From an uncultured Pelagibacteraceae bacterium (GTDB lineage: Bacteria > Pseudomonadota > Alphaproteobacteria > Pelagibacterales > Pelagibacteraceae), in NCBI GenBank assembly GCA_902580945.1, contig CACHML010000004.1, positions 41,591-105,590 of the forward strand: a stretch of 64,000 nt of DNA, written 5' to 3'. The notes beneath the pieces were generated by a model. That model made no database searches. It saw nothing but the letters and a program-made list of their open reading frames with translations, and was not told where the DNA came from. Below, piece by piece: positions 1 through 10,220 of this stretch; within the stretch, counting starts at the first letter, position 1; each line of letters begins with the position of its first letter. Made by a program: the position numbers and the translations under genes.

Positions 1-390
1 TTTGAAGATAATTTAAATGAAATATTTGATTCAAGAACATTTTGCCTTTACGAAGATATTGAAAAACTTGCAAAAATTGGTTTAGGAAAGGGAGGATCTT
101 TAGAAAACGCTGTTGTTGTGAAAGATGATAAAATTCTTAACGAGAATGGGTTAAGAAATAAAAATGAATTTGTAAATCATAAAATACTTGATTGTATGGG
201 AGATTTATTTTTGGTTGGTTATAGATTAATTGGATCTATAAAATGTAGACAGGGTGGACATAGTTTGACTAATAAATTGTTAAGAAAAGTATTTAGTGAT
301 AATAAAAATTACTCTTTAATAGAAATTAAAGGGAAAAACTTGCCTCATTCATTAATAAATAATCGTCACAATTTAAAATCTATAGCTTAA
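1..390 (+). CDS. lpxC: LpxC, UDP-3-O-acyl-GlcNAc deacetylase (C-terminal part)
   Basis: Zinc deacetylase that commits UDP-acyl-GlcNAc to lipid A synthesis in the cytoplasm. The frame is open from base 1, so the start lies outside the window; 129 residues remain. Visible hallmarks are RTFCLYEDIEKL, the GLGKGGSLENAVV stretch, the zinc-ligand helix VNHKILDCMGDL (His and Asp ligands) and the catalytic His in GHSLTNKLL. These match the second half of the family. bamD follows after a 39 bp gap on the same strand, so both probably belong to an envelope-biogenesis transcript. A GTG at 118 is internal and not a start. Confidence 0.93.
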   Translation, partial: FEDNLNEIFDSRTFCLYEDIEKLAKIGLGKGGSLENAVVVKDDKILNENGLRNKNEFVNHKILDCMGDLFLVGYRLIGSIKCRQGGHSLTNKLLRKVFSDNKNYSLIEIKGKNLPHSLINNRHNLKSIA

Positions 391-429
391 AAATTAGAAT
401 TTTAAAAAATATTCTGCTAAAATTCTTTG

Positions 430-1269
430 ATGAAATTTCATAATTTACTACTAATAATTTTTTTAATTTTTGGGCAAATTTCATGCTCAGATAAAGAAGA
501 AAAAGTTTCAATTATTAAAGAAGATAATTTAGAGATGCAGATGATAGAAGCTTATAAAGAAGGACTTAGAGAATTTAATAAAGGTGATATTTTTTTTGCT
601 GCTAAAAAATTTAATGAAGTTGAGCTTTTATACCCTCAGTCTATTTGGGCACCAAGATCTATACTAATGGCTGGATATGCTTATTATTCTCAATTGTATT
701 TTGCTGATGCAATAATTGAATTAGAAAGATTTTTAGATAAATATAAGGGACATCCAGATACTGATTACGCATATTATTTAATCGCATTATGTCATTATAA
801 TCAGATTGTAGATGAAAAAAAGGATCTTGGAGAAATAATTAAAGCTAAAAATTATTTTAATTTGCTTATTAAAAACTTTCCTAACACAGATTTTGCAGAA
901 GATGCAAAATTTAAACTAGAATTAATTCATGAAATACTTGCCTCAAAGGAACTATATTTAGCAAACTATTATTTAGATAGAGAAAAGTGGATTCCAGCAA
1001 TGAATAGATATAAAAAAATTGTTAACGAATATGATACAACAATTTTTGTCGAGGAAGCCTTGTATAGATTAGTCGAACTTAATTATAAATTAGGTATAAT
1101 TGATGAAGCAAAAAAATACGCTTCTTTACTTGGTTATAACTATCAATCAAGTGAATGGTATGAAATATCCTATAAAATCTTAAACTCGAATTACAAAAAA
1201 ACAGAAATAAATAAAGAATTTAAAAATAAAAAATCAATATTTAAAAAATTTAAGCAATTACTCCAATAA
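430..1269 (+). CDS. bamD: BamD, outer-membrane assembly lipoprotein
   Basis: Essential lipoprotein of the BAM complex, which inserts beta-barrel proteins into the outer membrane. The 279-residue product opens with a lipoprotein signal peptide ending in the lipobox GQISC, so the mature protein would start with a lipidated Cys. TPR-like helices follow, including YKEGLREFNKGDIFFAAKKF and the WAPRSILMAGYAYY segment typical of the family. Length is close to known BamD. The ATG at 430 is preferred over an in-frame TTG at 427. It lies between lpxC and ligA, a common alphaproteobacterial order. No Shine-Dalgarno site is evident. Confidence 0.9.
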   Translation: MKFHNLLLIIFLIFGQISCSDKEEKVSIIKEDNLEMQMIEAYKEGLREFNKGDIFFAAKKFNEVELLYPQSIWAPRSILMAGYAYYSQLYFADAIIELERFLDKYKGHPDTDYAYYLIALCHYNQIVDEKKDLGEIIKAKNYFNLLIKNFPNTDFAEDAKFKLELIHEILASKELYLANYYLDREKWIPAMNRYKKIVNEYDTTIFVEEALYRLVELNYKLGIIDEAKKYASLLGYNYQSSEWYEISYKILNSNYKKTEINKEFKNKKSIFKKFKQLLQ

Positions 1270-1278
1270 AATTATTAA

Positions 1279-3291
1279 ATGAAAGAAAATGAAATTAAAA
1301 AATATTATTTAAAGAAAATAACTGAATTTGAAACACATAATAAACTTTATTTTCAAAAAAGTAATCCAAAAATATCTGATCATGAGTATGATAAACTTAA
1401 GAAAGAAATTTTAGACTTAGAAAGAAAAAATTCCTTTTTAAAAAGTGATTCCTCACCTTCAAACTCCTTGGGTTATGCTCCTTCAAAAAATTTTGTTAAA
1501 TCAGAGCATAGAGTTAAAATGTTGTCTTTATCGAATGCATTTGATAGTGAAGATTTAGGAAATTTTGAGAAGAAAATATTTAATTATTTAAATAAAAAAA
1601 TTGAAGTAGAGTATAGTGTAGAGCCAAAAATTGATGGAATTTCTGCATCATTAACTTATAAAAATGGTTTACTGGTATTAGGTACCTCAAGAGGGGATGG
1701 AAATATAGGTGAAGTAATTACTGAAAATTTAAAAACTATTCTTGATATACCTCAGAAAATAACGAACAAGGATTTCCCAAAAGATATTGATATCAGAGGA
1801 GAAGTTTTTATTAAAAAAAAAGACTTTAATTTATTAAAAAATAATTTTGCTAATCCTAGAAATGCTGCTTCTGGCACACTTAGGCAAAAAAATCCAAATC
1901 AAACAAAAAAAATCCCACTTAATTTCGTTGCTTATACTTATGGTTATTTTGAAAATAAAACTATCAAGAAACAATCAGAATTTTTAAACTCATTAAAAAA
2001 ATGGGGATTTAAAATAAGTGAACACAACAAGATTTTAAACAGCATTAAAGATTTAATAAATTTTCATAAAAAATTTGAACATGAAAGGTTTGATTTAGAA
2101 TATGATGTAGATGGTTTAGTTTATAAAATTAATAGTCTTGAACTTCAAAAGAGATTAGGATTTACAGCAAATTCACCAAGGTGGGCTATAGCTCATAAAT
2201 TCTCAGCAGATAGCGCTTACTCAAAAGTAACAGACATAGACATTCAAGTTGGTAGAACAGGAGCATTAACCCCAGTAGCAAGAATAAAACCAGTAAATAT
2301 AGGAGGTGTAGTAGTTTCTAATGCAACACTTCATAATGAGGATGAAATAAATAGAAAAGATATAAGAATTGGAGATACTGTAAAAATAGAGAGAGCAGGA
2401 GATGTAATACCGCATGTAATACTTGTTGATTTAAAAAAAAGAGATAAAAAATCAAAAAAATTTGTATTTCCTGATAATTGTCCTTCATGTGGTTCAGATA
2501 CAATTAAAGAGTTTAACAAAATAACAAAAAAATTTGATGCAGTAAGAAGATGCACAAATGAAGGTTTTGACTGTGAAAAAATTGCAATTGAAAGAATTAA
2601 ACATTTTATTTCTAAAGAAGCAATGAATATTGATGGTTTTGGAAAAAAAGTTGTAGAAAATTTTTGGGATCTTAATTTAATAAGATTACCACAAGATATA
2701 TATAATTTAGATTATTCTAAAATTTCGAATTTAGAAGGTTGGGGACAACTTTCAGTATCAAATTTAAAATATTCAATAGATCAATCAAAAAAAGTTTCAT
2801 TTGACAGATTTTTATATGCAATCGGTATTAGACATATCGGTTTAGAAAATGCTAAACTTTTAGCAGAATATACAAAGTCTATTAAAAATTTTATGAGTTT
2901 TATCAAAAAAAATAACATAAATGAATTTCTAAACATAGATGGAATTGGAGATACACAAATAAACTCCTTAAAAAAATTTTTCAATAACAAATTGAATTAT
3001 ACTGTGATTGAAAAATTATCTAAGATATTAAATATTTCTGATCTTAAATTGAACAAAAATGGTAAACTTCAAAATAATACATTTATGTTTACTGGAAAAT
3101 TATTAAATATGAGTAGAGCCGAAGCAAAATCATTAATTGAAAATAATTCAGGATCAGTTGTTAGCTCTGTAAATAAAAGATTAAAATATTTAATAATTGG
3201 TGATAAGCCAACAAATCGAAAAGTACAAAAAGCTAAAGAATTAGGAATTAAAGTTTTATCTCAAAAAGAGTGGCTTAATTTACTAAATTAA
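1279..3291 (+). CDS. ligA: LigA, NAD-dependent DNA ligase
   Basis: Seals nicks in replication and repair using NAD+. The 670-residue protein has the full bacterial layout: an N-terminal Ia/adenylation domain with the AMP-accepting Lys117 in EPKIDG, an OB domain (VGRTGALTPVA, KIERAGDVIPHV), a four-Cys zinc finger around residues 401-433 (CPSCGSD, then RRC and FDC), helix-hairpin-helix repeats (IDGFGKKVVENF, GIRHIGLENA, IDGIGDTQ) and a C-terminal BRCT domain (FTGKL to the end). It starts 9 bp after bamD. Its last 9 bp overlap the end of the convergent peptidase gene. Confidence 0.97.
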   Translation: MKENEIKKYYLKKITEFETHNKLYFQKSNPKISDHEYDKLKKEILDLERKNSFLKSDSSPSNSLGYAPSKNFVKSEHRVKMLSLSNAFDSEDLGNFEKKIFNYLNKKIEVEYSVEPKIDGISASLTYKNGLLVLGTSRGDGNIGEVITENLKTILDIPQKITNKDFPKDIDIRGEVFIKKKDFNLLKNNFANPRNAASGTLRQKNPNQTKKIPLNFVAYTYGYFENKTIKKQSEFLNSLKKWGFKISEHNKILNSIKDLINFHKKFEHERFDLEYDVDGLVYKINSLELQKRLGFTANSPRWAIAHKFSADSAYSKVTDIDIQVGRTGALTPVARIKPVNIGGVVVSNATLHNEDEINRKDIRIGDTVKIERAGDVIPHVILVDLKKRDKKSKKFVFPDNCPSCGSDTIKEFNKITKKFDAVRRCTNEGFDCEKIAIERIKHFISKEAMNIDGFGKKVVENFWDLNLIRLPQDIYNLDYSKISNLEGWGQLSVSNLKYSIDQSKKVSFDRFLYAIGIRHIGLENAKLLAEYTKSIKNFMSFIKKNNINEFLNIDGIGDTQINSLKKFFNNKLNYTVIEKLSKILNISDLKLNKNGKLQNNTFMFTGKLLNMSRAEAKSLIENNSGSVVSSVNKRLKYLIIGDKPTNRKVQKAKELGIKVLSQKEWLNLLN

Positions 3292-4962
3292 ACTAGCTAA
3301 CCATTTTTTTTCATTTTTATTTAAAAACGCAGATATATTATTATAAACATCAAAGTGATACTTAAATAAATAATTTCTTTCTTTCTTGTTAAGCATTTTT
3401 AGATTAATTAAATCAATATCAATCGGTGCCATTGTTAAATTTTCAAATAAAAGTTTATTTTTGGCCTTTTTAATAAAAACTAGATTTTCAATCCTAATAC
3501 CAAAATCATTTTTTTTATAATAACCTGGTTCGTTGCTTAAAACCATACCTTCTTCTAATTTTACGATGTTATGTTTAGATATACCTTGTGGCCCTTCGTG
3601 AACATTTAGAAATGCCCCAACTCCATGTCCAGTTCCGTGACGATAATCAAGGCCAGCAGAATTGAGACTTTTTCTAGCTATTTTATCAATATTATGGCCA
3701 TTCTTCTCTTTATTTATATTTGATAATGCAACAGCTATATGTCCTTTCAATACTCTAGTAAATATATTTTTAACTCTGTTTGAAACATTCGAAAAGCATA
3801 CTGTCCTTGTTACGTCTGTAGTTCCCCATTTATACTGACCACCAGAATCAACTAGTAGTAAATCTTTATTTTCTAGTTTTCTATTAGAAAACTTATCAGA
3901 TCTATAGTGAATAACTGCCCCGTTTGGTCCAGATCCAGCAATTGTATTGAAACTTGGGTACAAATAATTTTTACCTCTTTTTCTGAAGTTCTCTAACTTT
4001 TTCTCAATTTTCAATTCAGTCAGATTATTAATTTTTTGTTTTTTAATCCAAAATAAAAATTTTGTTAAAGCCACACCATCTTCAATGTGTGCATTAATCA
4101 TATTTTTAATCTCAGTTTTATTTTTTAATGATTTAAAAAAATAAATAGGATCTTTTTTTTCAACTATTTTGAATTTATAATTGATTAGACTCTGTTCAAA
4201 TACTGAACAAGTTTTATTATCAATACTAAAATTTCCAGTTTTAAGATTAATTAAACATTTTAAAATACTATCCTTATCTAAAAAGTTTATTTTTAATTTT
4301 CTCAGGCTTAATTTTATTTTATTTACTTTATCTTTATTTGAAAAAAAGAATATTTTTTTATTTTTTGTTAATATCATCTTACAATTTGCAATAGGAGAAT
4401 TTGGGAGATCTTTACCTCTAATATTAAGCAACCAACAAATATTTTCACCTGAGCTTATAAAATTATAATCAATTTTCTTCTTATTCATTAATTGAATTAA
4501 TCGATTTATTTTATTATTTACATTTTCACCCGCCACTTTAGGTTCTAGACTAAAGAAGGGATAATTATCGTCAGTTTTATTTTCGTTTTTAAATTTATAA
4601 CTTAAAGGAACTAAATTGAAATTATTGCCAAAATATTTATTTAAAGTTTCCCAAGTAAAAAGATCAGGATCAAATCCAATTTTTATTTTTTTTTTTAAAA
4701 TATCTTTAGGCCAGACATAAGGAATTTCACATATTTTAAATGTTTTGCCAGACTCTTTTTCTGCTTGAATGGTATATCTACCATCAACAAATAAATATTT
4801 CTTATATTTTAAAAAAATAGCAAAGCCGGCAGACCCAGAGAAATTTGTAATTGATTTAAGATTATTTATTTTAGAATACTCAGTAAAATAATTATCATTT
4901 TTTGGTAAGATATAAGCATCTAAATTATTAGAATAAATGATATTATTTATCTCAATACTCAT
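3283..4962 (-). CDS. pepP: Xaa-Pro aminopeptidase, M24B family
   Basis: Cytosolic metallopeptidase that removes an N-terminal residue preceding proline. The 559-residue length fits the long form with two creatinase-N domains before a C-terminal pita-bread domain. Dinuclear metal ligands are visible: Asp in LLVDSGGQY and TTDVTRT, His in HGTGHGVGA, Glu in NEPGYY and RIENLVF. The ATG at 4962 is chosen because it forms an ATGA overlap with the stop of uvrD upstream; an in-frame ATG at 4989 would overlap uvrD further. Translational coupling to uvrD is likely. The symbol is by family resemblance only. Confidence 0.87.
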   Translation of the reverse strand: MSIEINNIIYSNNLDAYILPKNDNYFTEYSKINNLKSITNFSGSAGFAIFLKYKKYLFVDGRYTIQAEKESGKTFKICEIPYVWPKDILKKKIKIGFDPDLFTWETLNKYFGNNFNLVPLSYKFKNENKTDDNYPFFSLEPKVAGENVNNKINRLIQLMNKKKIDYNFISSGENICWLLNIRGKDLPNSPIANCKMILTKNKKIFFFSNKDKVNKIKLSLRKLKINFLDKDSILKCLINLKTGNFSIDNKTCSVFEQSLINYKFKIVEKKDPIYFFKSLKNKTEIKNMINAHIEDGVALTKFLFWIKKQKINNLTELKIEKKLENFRKRGKNYLYPSFNTIAGSGPNGAVIHYRSDKFSNRKLENKDLLLVDSGGQYKWGTTDVTRTVCFSNVSNRVKNIFTRVLKGHIAVALSNINKEKNGHNIDKIARKSLNSAGLDYRHGTGHGVGAFLNVHEGPQGISKHNIVKLEEGMVLSNEPGYYKKNDFGIRIENLVFIKKAKNKLLFENLTMAPIDIDLINLKMLNKKERNYLFKYHFDVYNNISAFLNKNEKKWLASLI

Positions 4963-6986
4963 TTTAACTTTTTTTGATAACGTATCCAACCAGGACTTCT
5001 AATTTCGCTTTCATTTTCAAAATCTATATCTTGGTTAAATTCAAAATCTTCTTCTTTTTCTTCCACAAAATTATTATTTTTTTTAATATACTCATCTGGC
5101 AACTCATCTACAAACCTTGAAGCCATGCTGTCAATCCAGTCTCCTTGATAAAACCTATTCATAGAAAATGATATTTTTGCAAGCTTTTTTGCTCTAGTAA
5201 TAGCAACATAAGCTAATCTTCTTTCCTCCTCTAATCCACTTTCGCCCTTTTCTTCAATACTTTTTTGATGAGGAAATAAACCTTCTTCCCATCCAGGCAA
5301 AAATACAACATCAAATTCAAGTCCTTTAGATGCGTGTATTGTCATTAAATTGACTTTTTCACTTTGCCAATCTTGGTCTAATGAGGTTGCAAGAGCTACA
5401 TGCTCTAAAAAACTTTCCAAATTGTCAAATTCTTTCATTGCATTTAATAATTCTTTTATATTTTCTAATCTATTCTCATTTTCTAAGTCTTTCTTATTTT
5501 TTAGCATTTCACTGTATCCAGATTCATCAAGAATTGTTTGCAATAACTTGTTGTGGTTCATTTTATTACTTAGATCATTTCTCCATTTAGCCAAAAGATT
5601 AATAAGAGAATTTAAACCTAATTTTGTTTTAGGTTTAATTTTGTTATGTTCAATCAAATGTTTTGAAGCAATTTCCATAGAGCATTTATTTAATTTAGCA
5701 AAATTATTAATTGTTTTAATAGTTGTGGCTCCAATTGATCTTTTTGGAACATTTAAAATTCTTTCGAATGACAAATCATCCTGAGGTTGACAAACTGTTC
5801 TTAAGTATGCAACACAATCTTTTACTTCTGCCCTTTCGTAGAATTTAATACCACCAATAATTCTATACGGTACACCAATTTTTAAAAATCTTTCTTCAAA
5901 TTCTCTAGTTTGAAAAATAGCTCTTACAAGAATTGCAACCTCATTAAATGAGAATTTATTCTTAAAATCCTCAATATTTGAGCCTATTTCAATTGCTTCA
6001 TCTTTTACATTTCTAAAACAGTTTAAAGTAACAAGCTCTCCATCTTCTCGATCTGTAAAAAGTTTTTTTCCTACTCTTTTTTGATTATTTTCAATAATAT
6101 TTGAAGCAACATTTAAAATATTTTGAGTTGACCTATAATTTTTTTCTAATCTAATTATTTTTGTATTCTTATATACATTTTCAAATTGAAGAAAATTTTT
6201 AATTTCTGCTCCTCTCCAGCTATATATTGATTGATCATCATCTCCAACACAGCAGATATTTTGATTATACTCAGCTAAATATTTAAGCCATTCACTTTGA
6301 ATAAAATTTGTATCTTGATATTCATCTACTAAAATATATTTAAATTTCTTTGAATACATTTTTGATATATCGTTATGTTTTTCAAAGATTTTAACAGTAT
6401 GAAGTATTAAGTCGCTAAAATCTGCAGCATTTAAATCTATTAATTTTTGTTGATATATTTTATAAATTCCCAGGAAATTTTTTTCCAATATTTCCTTACG
6501 TTTGAGTATCACTTCATTAGGGTAAAAACCTTTATTTTTCCATTTATCAATGACTGCCAAGATATATCTTGGAGATATTTTTTTTGTGTCTATATTTTCA
6601 GATTTACATATATTTTTTATTAATCTTACTTGATCATCTTGATCAATAATTGAAAAATTAGATTTTAAACCTACTGCCTCTGCATGTTTTCTCAATATTT
6701 TTGCGCTTATTGAGTGAAAAGTACCTAACCAAGGAAGGCCTGTTACCTCTTTTCTTAAATATTTAGATACCCTCAATTGCATTTCCTTTGCAGCTTTATT
6801 TGTAAATGTCACTGCTAAAATTTGATTGGGAAATGCTTTGTGCTGTTTTACTATATGAGCAATCCTCGAAGTAAGGACCCTAGTTTTACCTGAACCTGCA
6901 CCTGCAACTATTAAAAGAGGCCCATTTAGATATAAAACAGCTTCTTCCTGACTTTCATTAAGATTTGTTAAATACTCTAAATTCAT
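4959..6986 (-). CDS. uvrD: UvrD/PcrA-type superfamily 1 DNA helicase
   Basis: ATP-driven 3'-5' DNA helicase acting in nucleotide excision and mismatch repair. All SF1A motifs are readable in 675 residues: Walker A AGAGSGKT at 28-35, FTNKAAKEM (Ia), VDEYQDTN (II), GDDDQSIYSWRGA (III), LEKNYRST (IV), LMTIHASKGLEFD (V) and YVAITRAKK (VI). The C-terminal tail is short and acidic. It is divergent from the AsmA-like gene with only 36 bp between start codons, so promoters there must be compact, and it is coupled to pepP by an ATGA overlap. Confidence 0.95.
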   Translation of the reverse strand: MNLEYLTNLNESQEEAVLYLNGPLLIVAGAGSGKTRVLTSRIAHIVKQHKAFPNQILAVTFTNKAAKEMQLRVSKYLRKEVTGLPWLGTFHSISAKILRKHAEAVGLKSNFSIIDQDDQVRLIKNICKSENIDTKKISPRYILAVIDKWKNKGFYPNEVILKRKEILEKNFLGIYKIYQQKLIDLNAADFSDLILHTVKIFEKHNDISKMYSKKFKYILVDEYQDTNFIQSEWLKYLAEYNQNICCVGDDDQSIYSWRGAEIKNFLQFENVYKNTKIIRLEKNYRSTQNILNVASNIIENNQKRVGKKLFTDREDGELVTLNCFRNVKDEAIEIGSNIEDFKNKFSFNEVAILVRAIFQTREFEERFLKIGVPYRIIGGIKFYERAEVKDCVAYLRTVCQPQDDLSFERILNVPKRSIGATTIKTINNFAKLNKCSMEIASKHLIEHNKIKPKTKLGLNSLINLLAKWRNDLSNKMNHNKLLQTILDESGYSEMLKNKKDLENENRLENIKELLNAMKEFDNLESFLEHVALATSLDQDWQSEKVNLMTIHASKGLEFDVVFLPGWEEGLFPHQKSIEEKGESGLEEERRLAYVAITRAKKLAKISFSMNRFYQGDWIDSMASRFVDELPDEYIKKNNNFVEEKEEDFEFNQDIDFENESEIRSPGWIRYQKKLK

Positions 6987-7022
6987 CGTTTATTTTTTTT
7001 TAATATAAGCGATATTGAATTA

Positions 7023-8396
7023 ATGAAAAAAACAAACAAATTGCCGCCTGTAATAAAAGGTATTTTTTTATTCATTACATTGCTATTTTTATTTGGCATT
7101 TATTTATCAATACCAGTTTTATTTAATTATAAAAGTGTAGAAAACATTATCGAGAAAAAATTTTTTTCAGATTTTGACATTAAATTAAATATTAATGGTG
7201 ACATAAAGTACCAATTACTACCAAAACCTCATTTGTTAATTAGCAATTCCTCACTATCATTAGATAAAAATAGAGAAGAAAAAATGCTAATTAATATTGA
7301 GAAATTAAAGATTTTCGTAAATTTAAATAATTTATATCCAAAATCTAAAATAAACTTTAAAAAATTTGAAATAAGTGAAAATAATTTTTTGCTGAGGAAG
7401 AACGAATATATTATTTTAAGAAATTACTTCCATAATAGTAAAAGTAAACCATTTCATATTACAAATAGTAAAATTTTTATATCGGACGATAAAGATCAGA
7501 CTTTGATAATATCACCAGTTGAAAAAATAGTTTTCATGACTTCTAAGAAAGATAATTTTAAGAAATTGACTATTAATGGAAATTTATTTGATTTAAAATT
7601 TAAATCTCTATGGAAAAAAGAATTTAATTCTGAATTTAATTCAAAAATAGAAATAGACTTCAAAAATCCTAATATATCCATGAAAAATAAATTAGATTAC
7701 GACAACATCTTAGATTTTAAGGGATCAGCATTAATTAATTTCTTAAATCAAAATATTGAGATTGATTATAAATTAAAAGATAACAGAATTTCTCTTAAAT
7801 CACCTAATAATAATAACAATATTAATATAGATGCATTAATTGAGTTAAAACCATTTTATTTAAATTCAAATATTATTTTAAATAAGCAAAATTTAAATTT
7901 TTTGATTGATGAATTAGTTTTTTCAATACTTAATTTAAATTCTGATTTAATTGGAAACATAAATGGAGATTTAAAATTATCTTTAATTAATATAGAGCAT
8001 GAACTTATAAGGGATGGCTATATTACTTTTAATATAGATCAAAAAAAAATTAACTTGAATAAAATTGTAATCAGTTTGGATAATATTGGTATAATTGAAT
8101 CTGAAGTAACATACGAGGAGAAAAATGGGGAAATAATTTTTAATTCTTCAAATGTTATAACTATTAAAAATAGAAAAAATTTTGCTCGAAAATTTCAAAT
8201 GAATGTTAATAAAGTTATACATTTAAATAAAATATTCTTTAAAATAAAAAAAAATATTAGTTCAGGTATAATTTCTATTTATGATATAAATTTTAATAAA
8301 TTAGATGTTACAGATAAAAATATAGAAAAAATTTCATATAATATAAAAAATTCACAAGAGTTTAACTCACTAGTTAAAAGAATTTTAAGTAATTAA
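7023..8396 (+). CDS. AsmA-like envelope protein
   Basis: A 457-residue protein with one N-terminal membrane segment (about residues 13-33) and a long beta-rich periplasmic region. The opening after the anchor ([25 protein letters not shown]) has the pattern of the AsmA family, in which a basic N-terminus and an 'I-x-G-x-I-x-x-x-x-x-P-x-P' region precede repeating strands. The family is linked to phospholipid transport between membranes and outer-membrane homeostasis; a role here is inferred from fold only. The sequence is rich in Asn, Lys and Ile. The stop shares the palindrome TTAA with the convergent fumC. Confidence 0.7.
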   Translation: MKKTNKLPPVIKGIFLFITLLFLFGIYLSIPVLFNYKSVENIIEKKFFSDFDIKLNINGDIKYQLLPKPHLLISNSSLSLDKNREEKMLINIEKLKIFVNLNNLYPKSKINFKKFEISENNFLLRKNEYIILRNYFHNSKSKPFHITNSKIFISDDKDQTLIISPVEKIVFMTSKKDNFKKLTINGNLFDLKFKSLWKKEFNSEFNSKIEIDFKNPNISMKNKLDYDNILDFKGSALINFLNQNIEIDYKLKDNRISLKSPNNNNNINIDALIELKPFYLNSNIILNKQNLNFLIDELVFSILNLNSDLIGNINGDLKLSLINIEHELIRDGYITFNIDQKKINLNKIVISLDNIGIIESEVTYEEKNGEIIFNSSNVITIKNRKNFARKFQMNVNKVIHLNKIFFKIKKNISSGIISIYDINFNKLDVTDKNIEKISYNIKNSQEFNSLVKRILSN

Positions 8397-9781
8397 ATAG
8401 GTTTTATCATCTTATATGGATTTACAATTATATCATAATCTCTCTCAGAAATAAGACCTGTTCTCATAGCTTCTATTTTAAGAGTAGTCTTATTCTTTAA
8501 AGCATTTTTTGCAATCTTAGCTGCATTATCATATCCAATTATAGGAGATAAGGCAGTTACTAACATTAAAGAATTATCAACTAAATATTTAATTCTGTTT
8601 TTGTCAGCTTTTAATCCAGATATACAATATTTTGCAAAACTTTTTGTGCTATCAGATAATATTTTAATTGATTGAAGAACATTATGAATTATTAGAGGTT
8701 TAAAAACATTAAGTTCAAAATGTCCATGCGATCCAGCCATGGTAATTCCATTATGATTTCCAATTACTTTCACACATACCATTGTTACAGCTTCACATTG
8801 GGTTGGGTTTACTTTACCAGGCATTATTGATGACCCTGGTTCATTTTCTGGAAGTATTAACTCTCCATATCCAGCTCTAGGACCTGACCCTAAAAATCTA
8901 ATATCGTTTGCAATTTTCATCAAACATACTGCTGTTGTGTTCAGTGTACCTGAATAATTTACAATTGCGTCATGAGCAGCTAAAGCTGCAAATTTATTTT
9001 TAGCTGGTTTAAATGGCAATTTTGTTATTTTTTTTATTTCAGAAACAATTTTCTTATCAAAATTTTTTTTAGTGTTTATACCAGTACCTACAGCAGTTCC
9101 ACCTTGTGCGAGATAGTAAATTTCATTAAGAGAAACTTGAATTCTTTTTATACACTCGTCTAATTGTGATTGATATCCAGAAAATTCTTGTCCTAGTGAT
9201 AAAGGTGTTGCATCTTGTAAATGTGTTCTTCCTATTTTGACAATTTTGTTAAATTCTCTTACTTTCTTTTTCAACTCTTTGTTTAATAGAATTAAACTTG
9301 GCAATAGTCTCTCTTTAGTTTCCATAGCTATAGCAATATGCATCGCTGTTGGAAAAACGTCGTTGGTAGATTGAGATTTATTGACATGATCATTTGGATG
9401 TACAGGTTTTTTAGTACCTTTTTTTCCTTTTAGTATTTCAATAGCTCTATTTGATATTACCTCATTTACATTCATATTTGTTTGAGTACCAGATCCAGTT
9501 TGCCAAACTTTTAAAGGAAAATGATTATCTAATTTTCCACTTATTATTTCATCCGCAGCTCTGACAATTGATTTACAAATTTTTAAACTAATGTCATTAT
9601 TCCTATAATTAGTAATAGCTGCAGCTTTTTTTATTATAGCTATAGACTTTATTAATTTCGGCCTCACTAAGACATCTCCAATATCAAAGTATTTTTTGGA
9701 TCTTTGAGTAGAAGCTCCCCAATACTTATCCACAGGCACCTTAATAGTACCAATGCTGTCATATTCTTTTCTGAATTTCAT
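8393..9781 (-). CDS. fumC: FumC, class II fumarate hydratase
   Basis: Iron-free TCA-cycle enzyme interconverting fumarate and malate. The superfamily signature [11 protein letters not shown], the catalytic region [13 protein letters not shown], the stretch [19 protein letters not shown] and [15 protein letters not shown] are all present. The ATG at 9781 gives 462 residues beginning [11 protein letters not shown], the usual family start; an earlier in-frame ATG at 9817 adds 12 residues that do not resemble the family. Fe-independence suits an iron-limited ocean cell. It is divergent from the MazG-like gene. Confidence 0.95.
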   Translation of the reverse strand: MKFRKEYDSIGTIKVPVDKYWGASTQRSKKYFDIGDVLVRPKLIKSIAIIKKAAAITNYRNNDISLKICKSIVRAADEIISGKLDNHFPLKVWQTGSGTQTNMNVNEVISNRAIEILKGKKGTKKPVHPNDHVNKSQSTNDVFPTAMHIAIAMETKERLLPSLILLNKELKKKVREFNKIVKIGRTHLQDATPLSLGQEFSGYQSQLDECIKRIQVSLNEIYYLAQGGTAVGTGINTKKNFDKKIVSEIKKITKLPFKPAKNKFAALAAHDAIVNYSGTLNTTAVCLMKIANDIRFLGSGPRAGYGELILPENEPGSSIMPGKVNPTQCEAVTMVCVKVIGNHNGITMAGSHGHFELNVFKPLIIHNVLQSIKILSDSTKSFAKYCISGLKADKNRIKYLVDNSLMLVTALSPIIGYDNAAKIAKNALKNKTTLKIEAMRTGLISERDYDIIVNPYKMIKPI

Positions 9782-9847
9782 AATTAAATTTTGAGAGTAT
9801 ATTAAATCCTTATACATTAAATAATATTAAATTCATATAGGAGCAAA

Positions 9848-10219
9848 ATGACAAATTTTGAGAAGGTTGGATTATTTATGAAAACTTTTAATCAGGATGT
9901 TAAAGTTTCATCAAGCCTAAGCACAGATAAAATAAATTCATTAAGAATATCACTTATTAATGAGGAATTAGAGGAACTCAAACAAGCTATTTCAGATAAA
10001 AATTTAACCGAAGTTGCTGATGCTTTAACTGATATATTGTATGTAACTTATGGGGCAGGCCATGCATTTGGTATTGATCTAGATAAATGTTTTGATGAAG
10101 TCCAAAAGTCCAACATGAGTAAGTTAGGAAAAGATGGTAAACCTATATTTAATGAATTTGGAAAAGTTATGAAGGGGCCTGATTACTTTAAACCCAATTT
10201 GTCAAAATTTATTAAATAA
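9848..10219 (+). CDS. MazG-like / PRA-PH-like nucleotide pyrophosphohydrolase
   Basis: A 123-residue all-alpha NTP pyrophosphatase-type protein. The metal-binding helices are visible as INEELEELKQA and EVADALTDILYVTYGAG, the ExxE...ExxD pattern of the MazG/HisE/dUTPase-2 superfamily. The C-terminal SNMSKLGKDGKPIF loop is typical of the small phage- and bacteria-borne group annotated as PRA-PH-like. It probably hydrolyses a (deoxy)nucleoside triphosphate for pool sanitation; the substrate cannot be told from sequence. It stands alone between divergent fumC and convergent ygfZ. A GGAG precedes the start. Confidence 0.75.
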   Translation: MTNFEKVGLFMKTFNQDVKVSSSLSTDKINSLRISLINEELEELKQAISDKNLTEVADALTDILYVTYGAGHAFGIDLDKCFDEVQKSNMSKLGKDGKPIFNEFGKVMKGPDYFKPNLSKFIK

Positions 10220-10220
10220 C

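Noticed and set aside
5350..5784. 144-residue open frame opposite uvrD
   Set aside because: It lies wholly antisense to well-matched helicase motifs and has no family pattern; long antisense frames are expected in AT-rich coding sequence.
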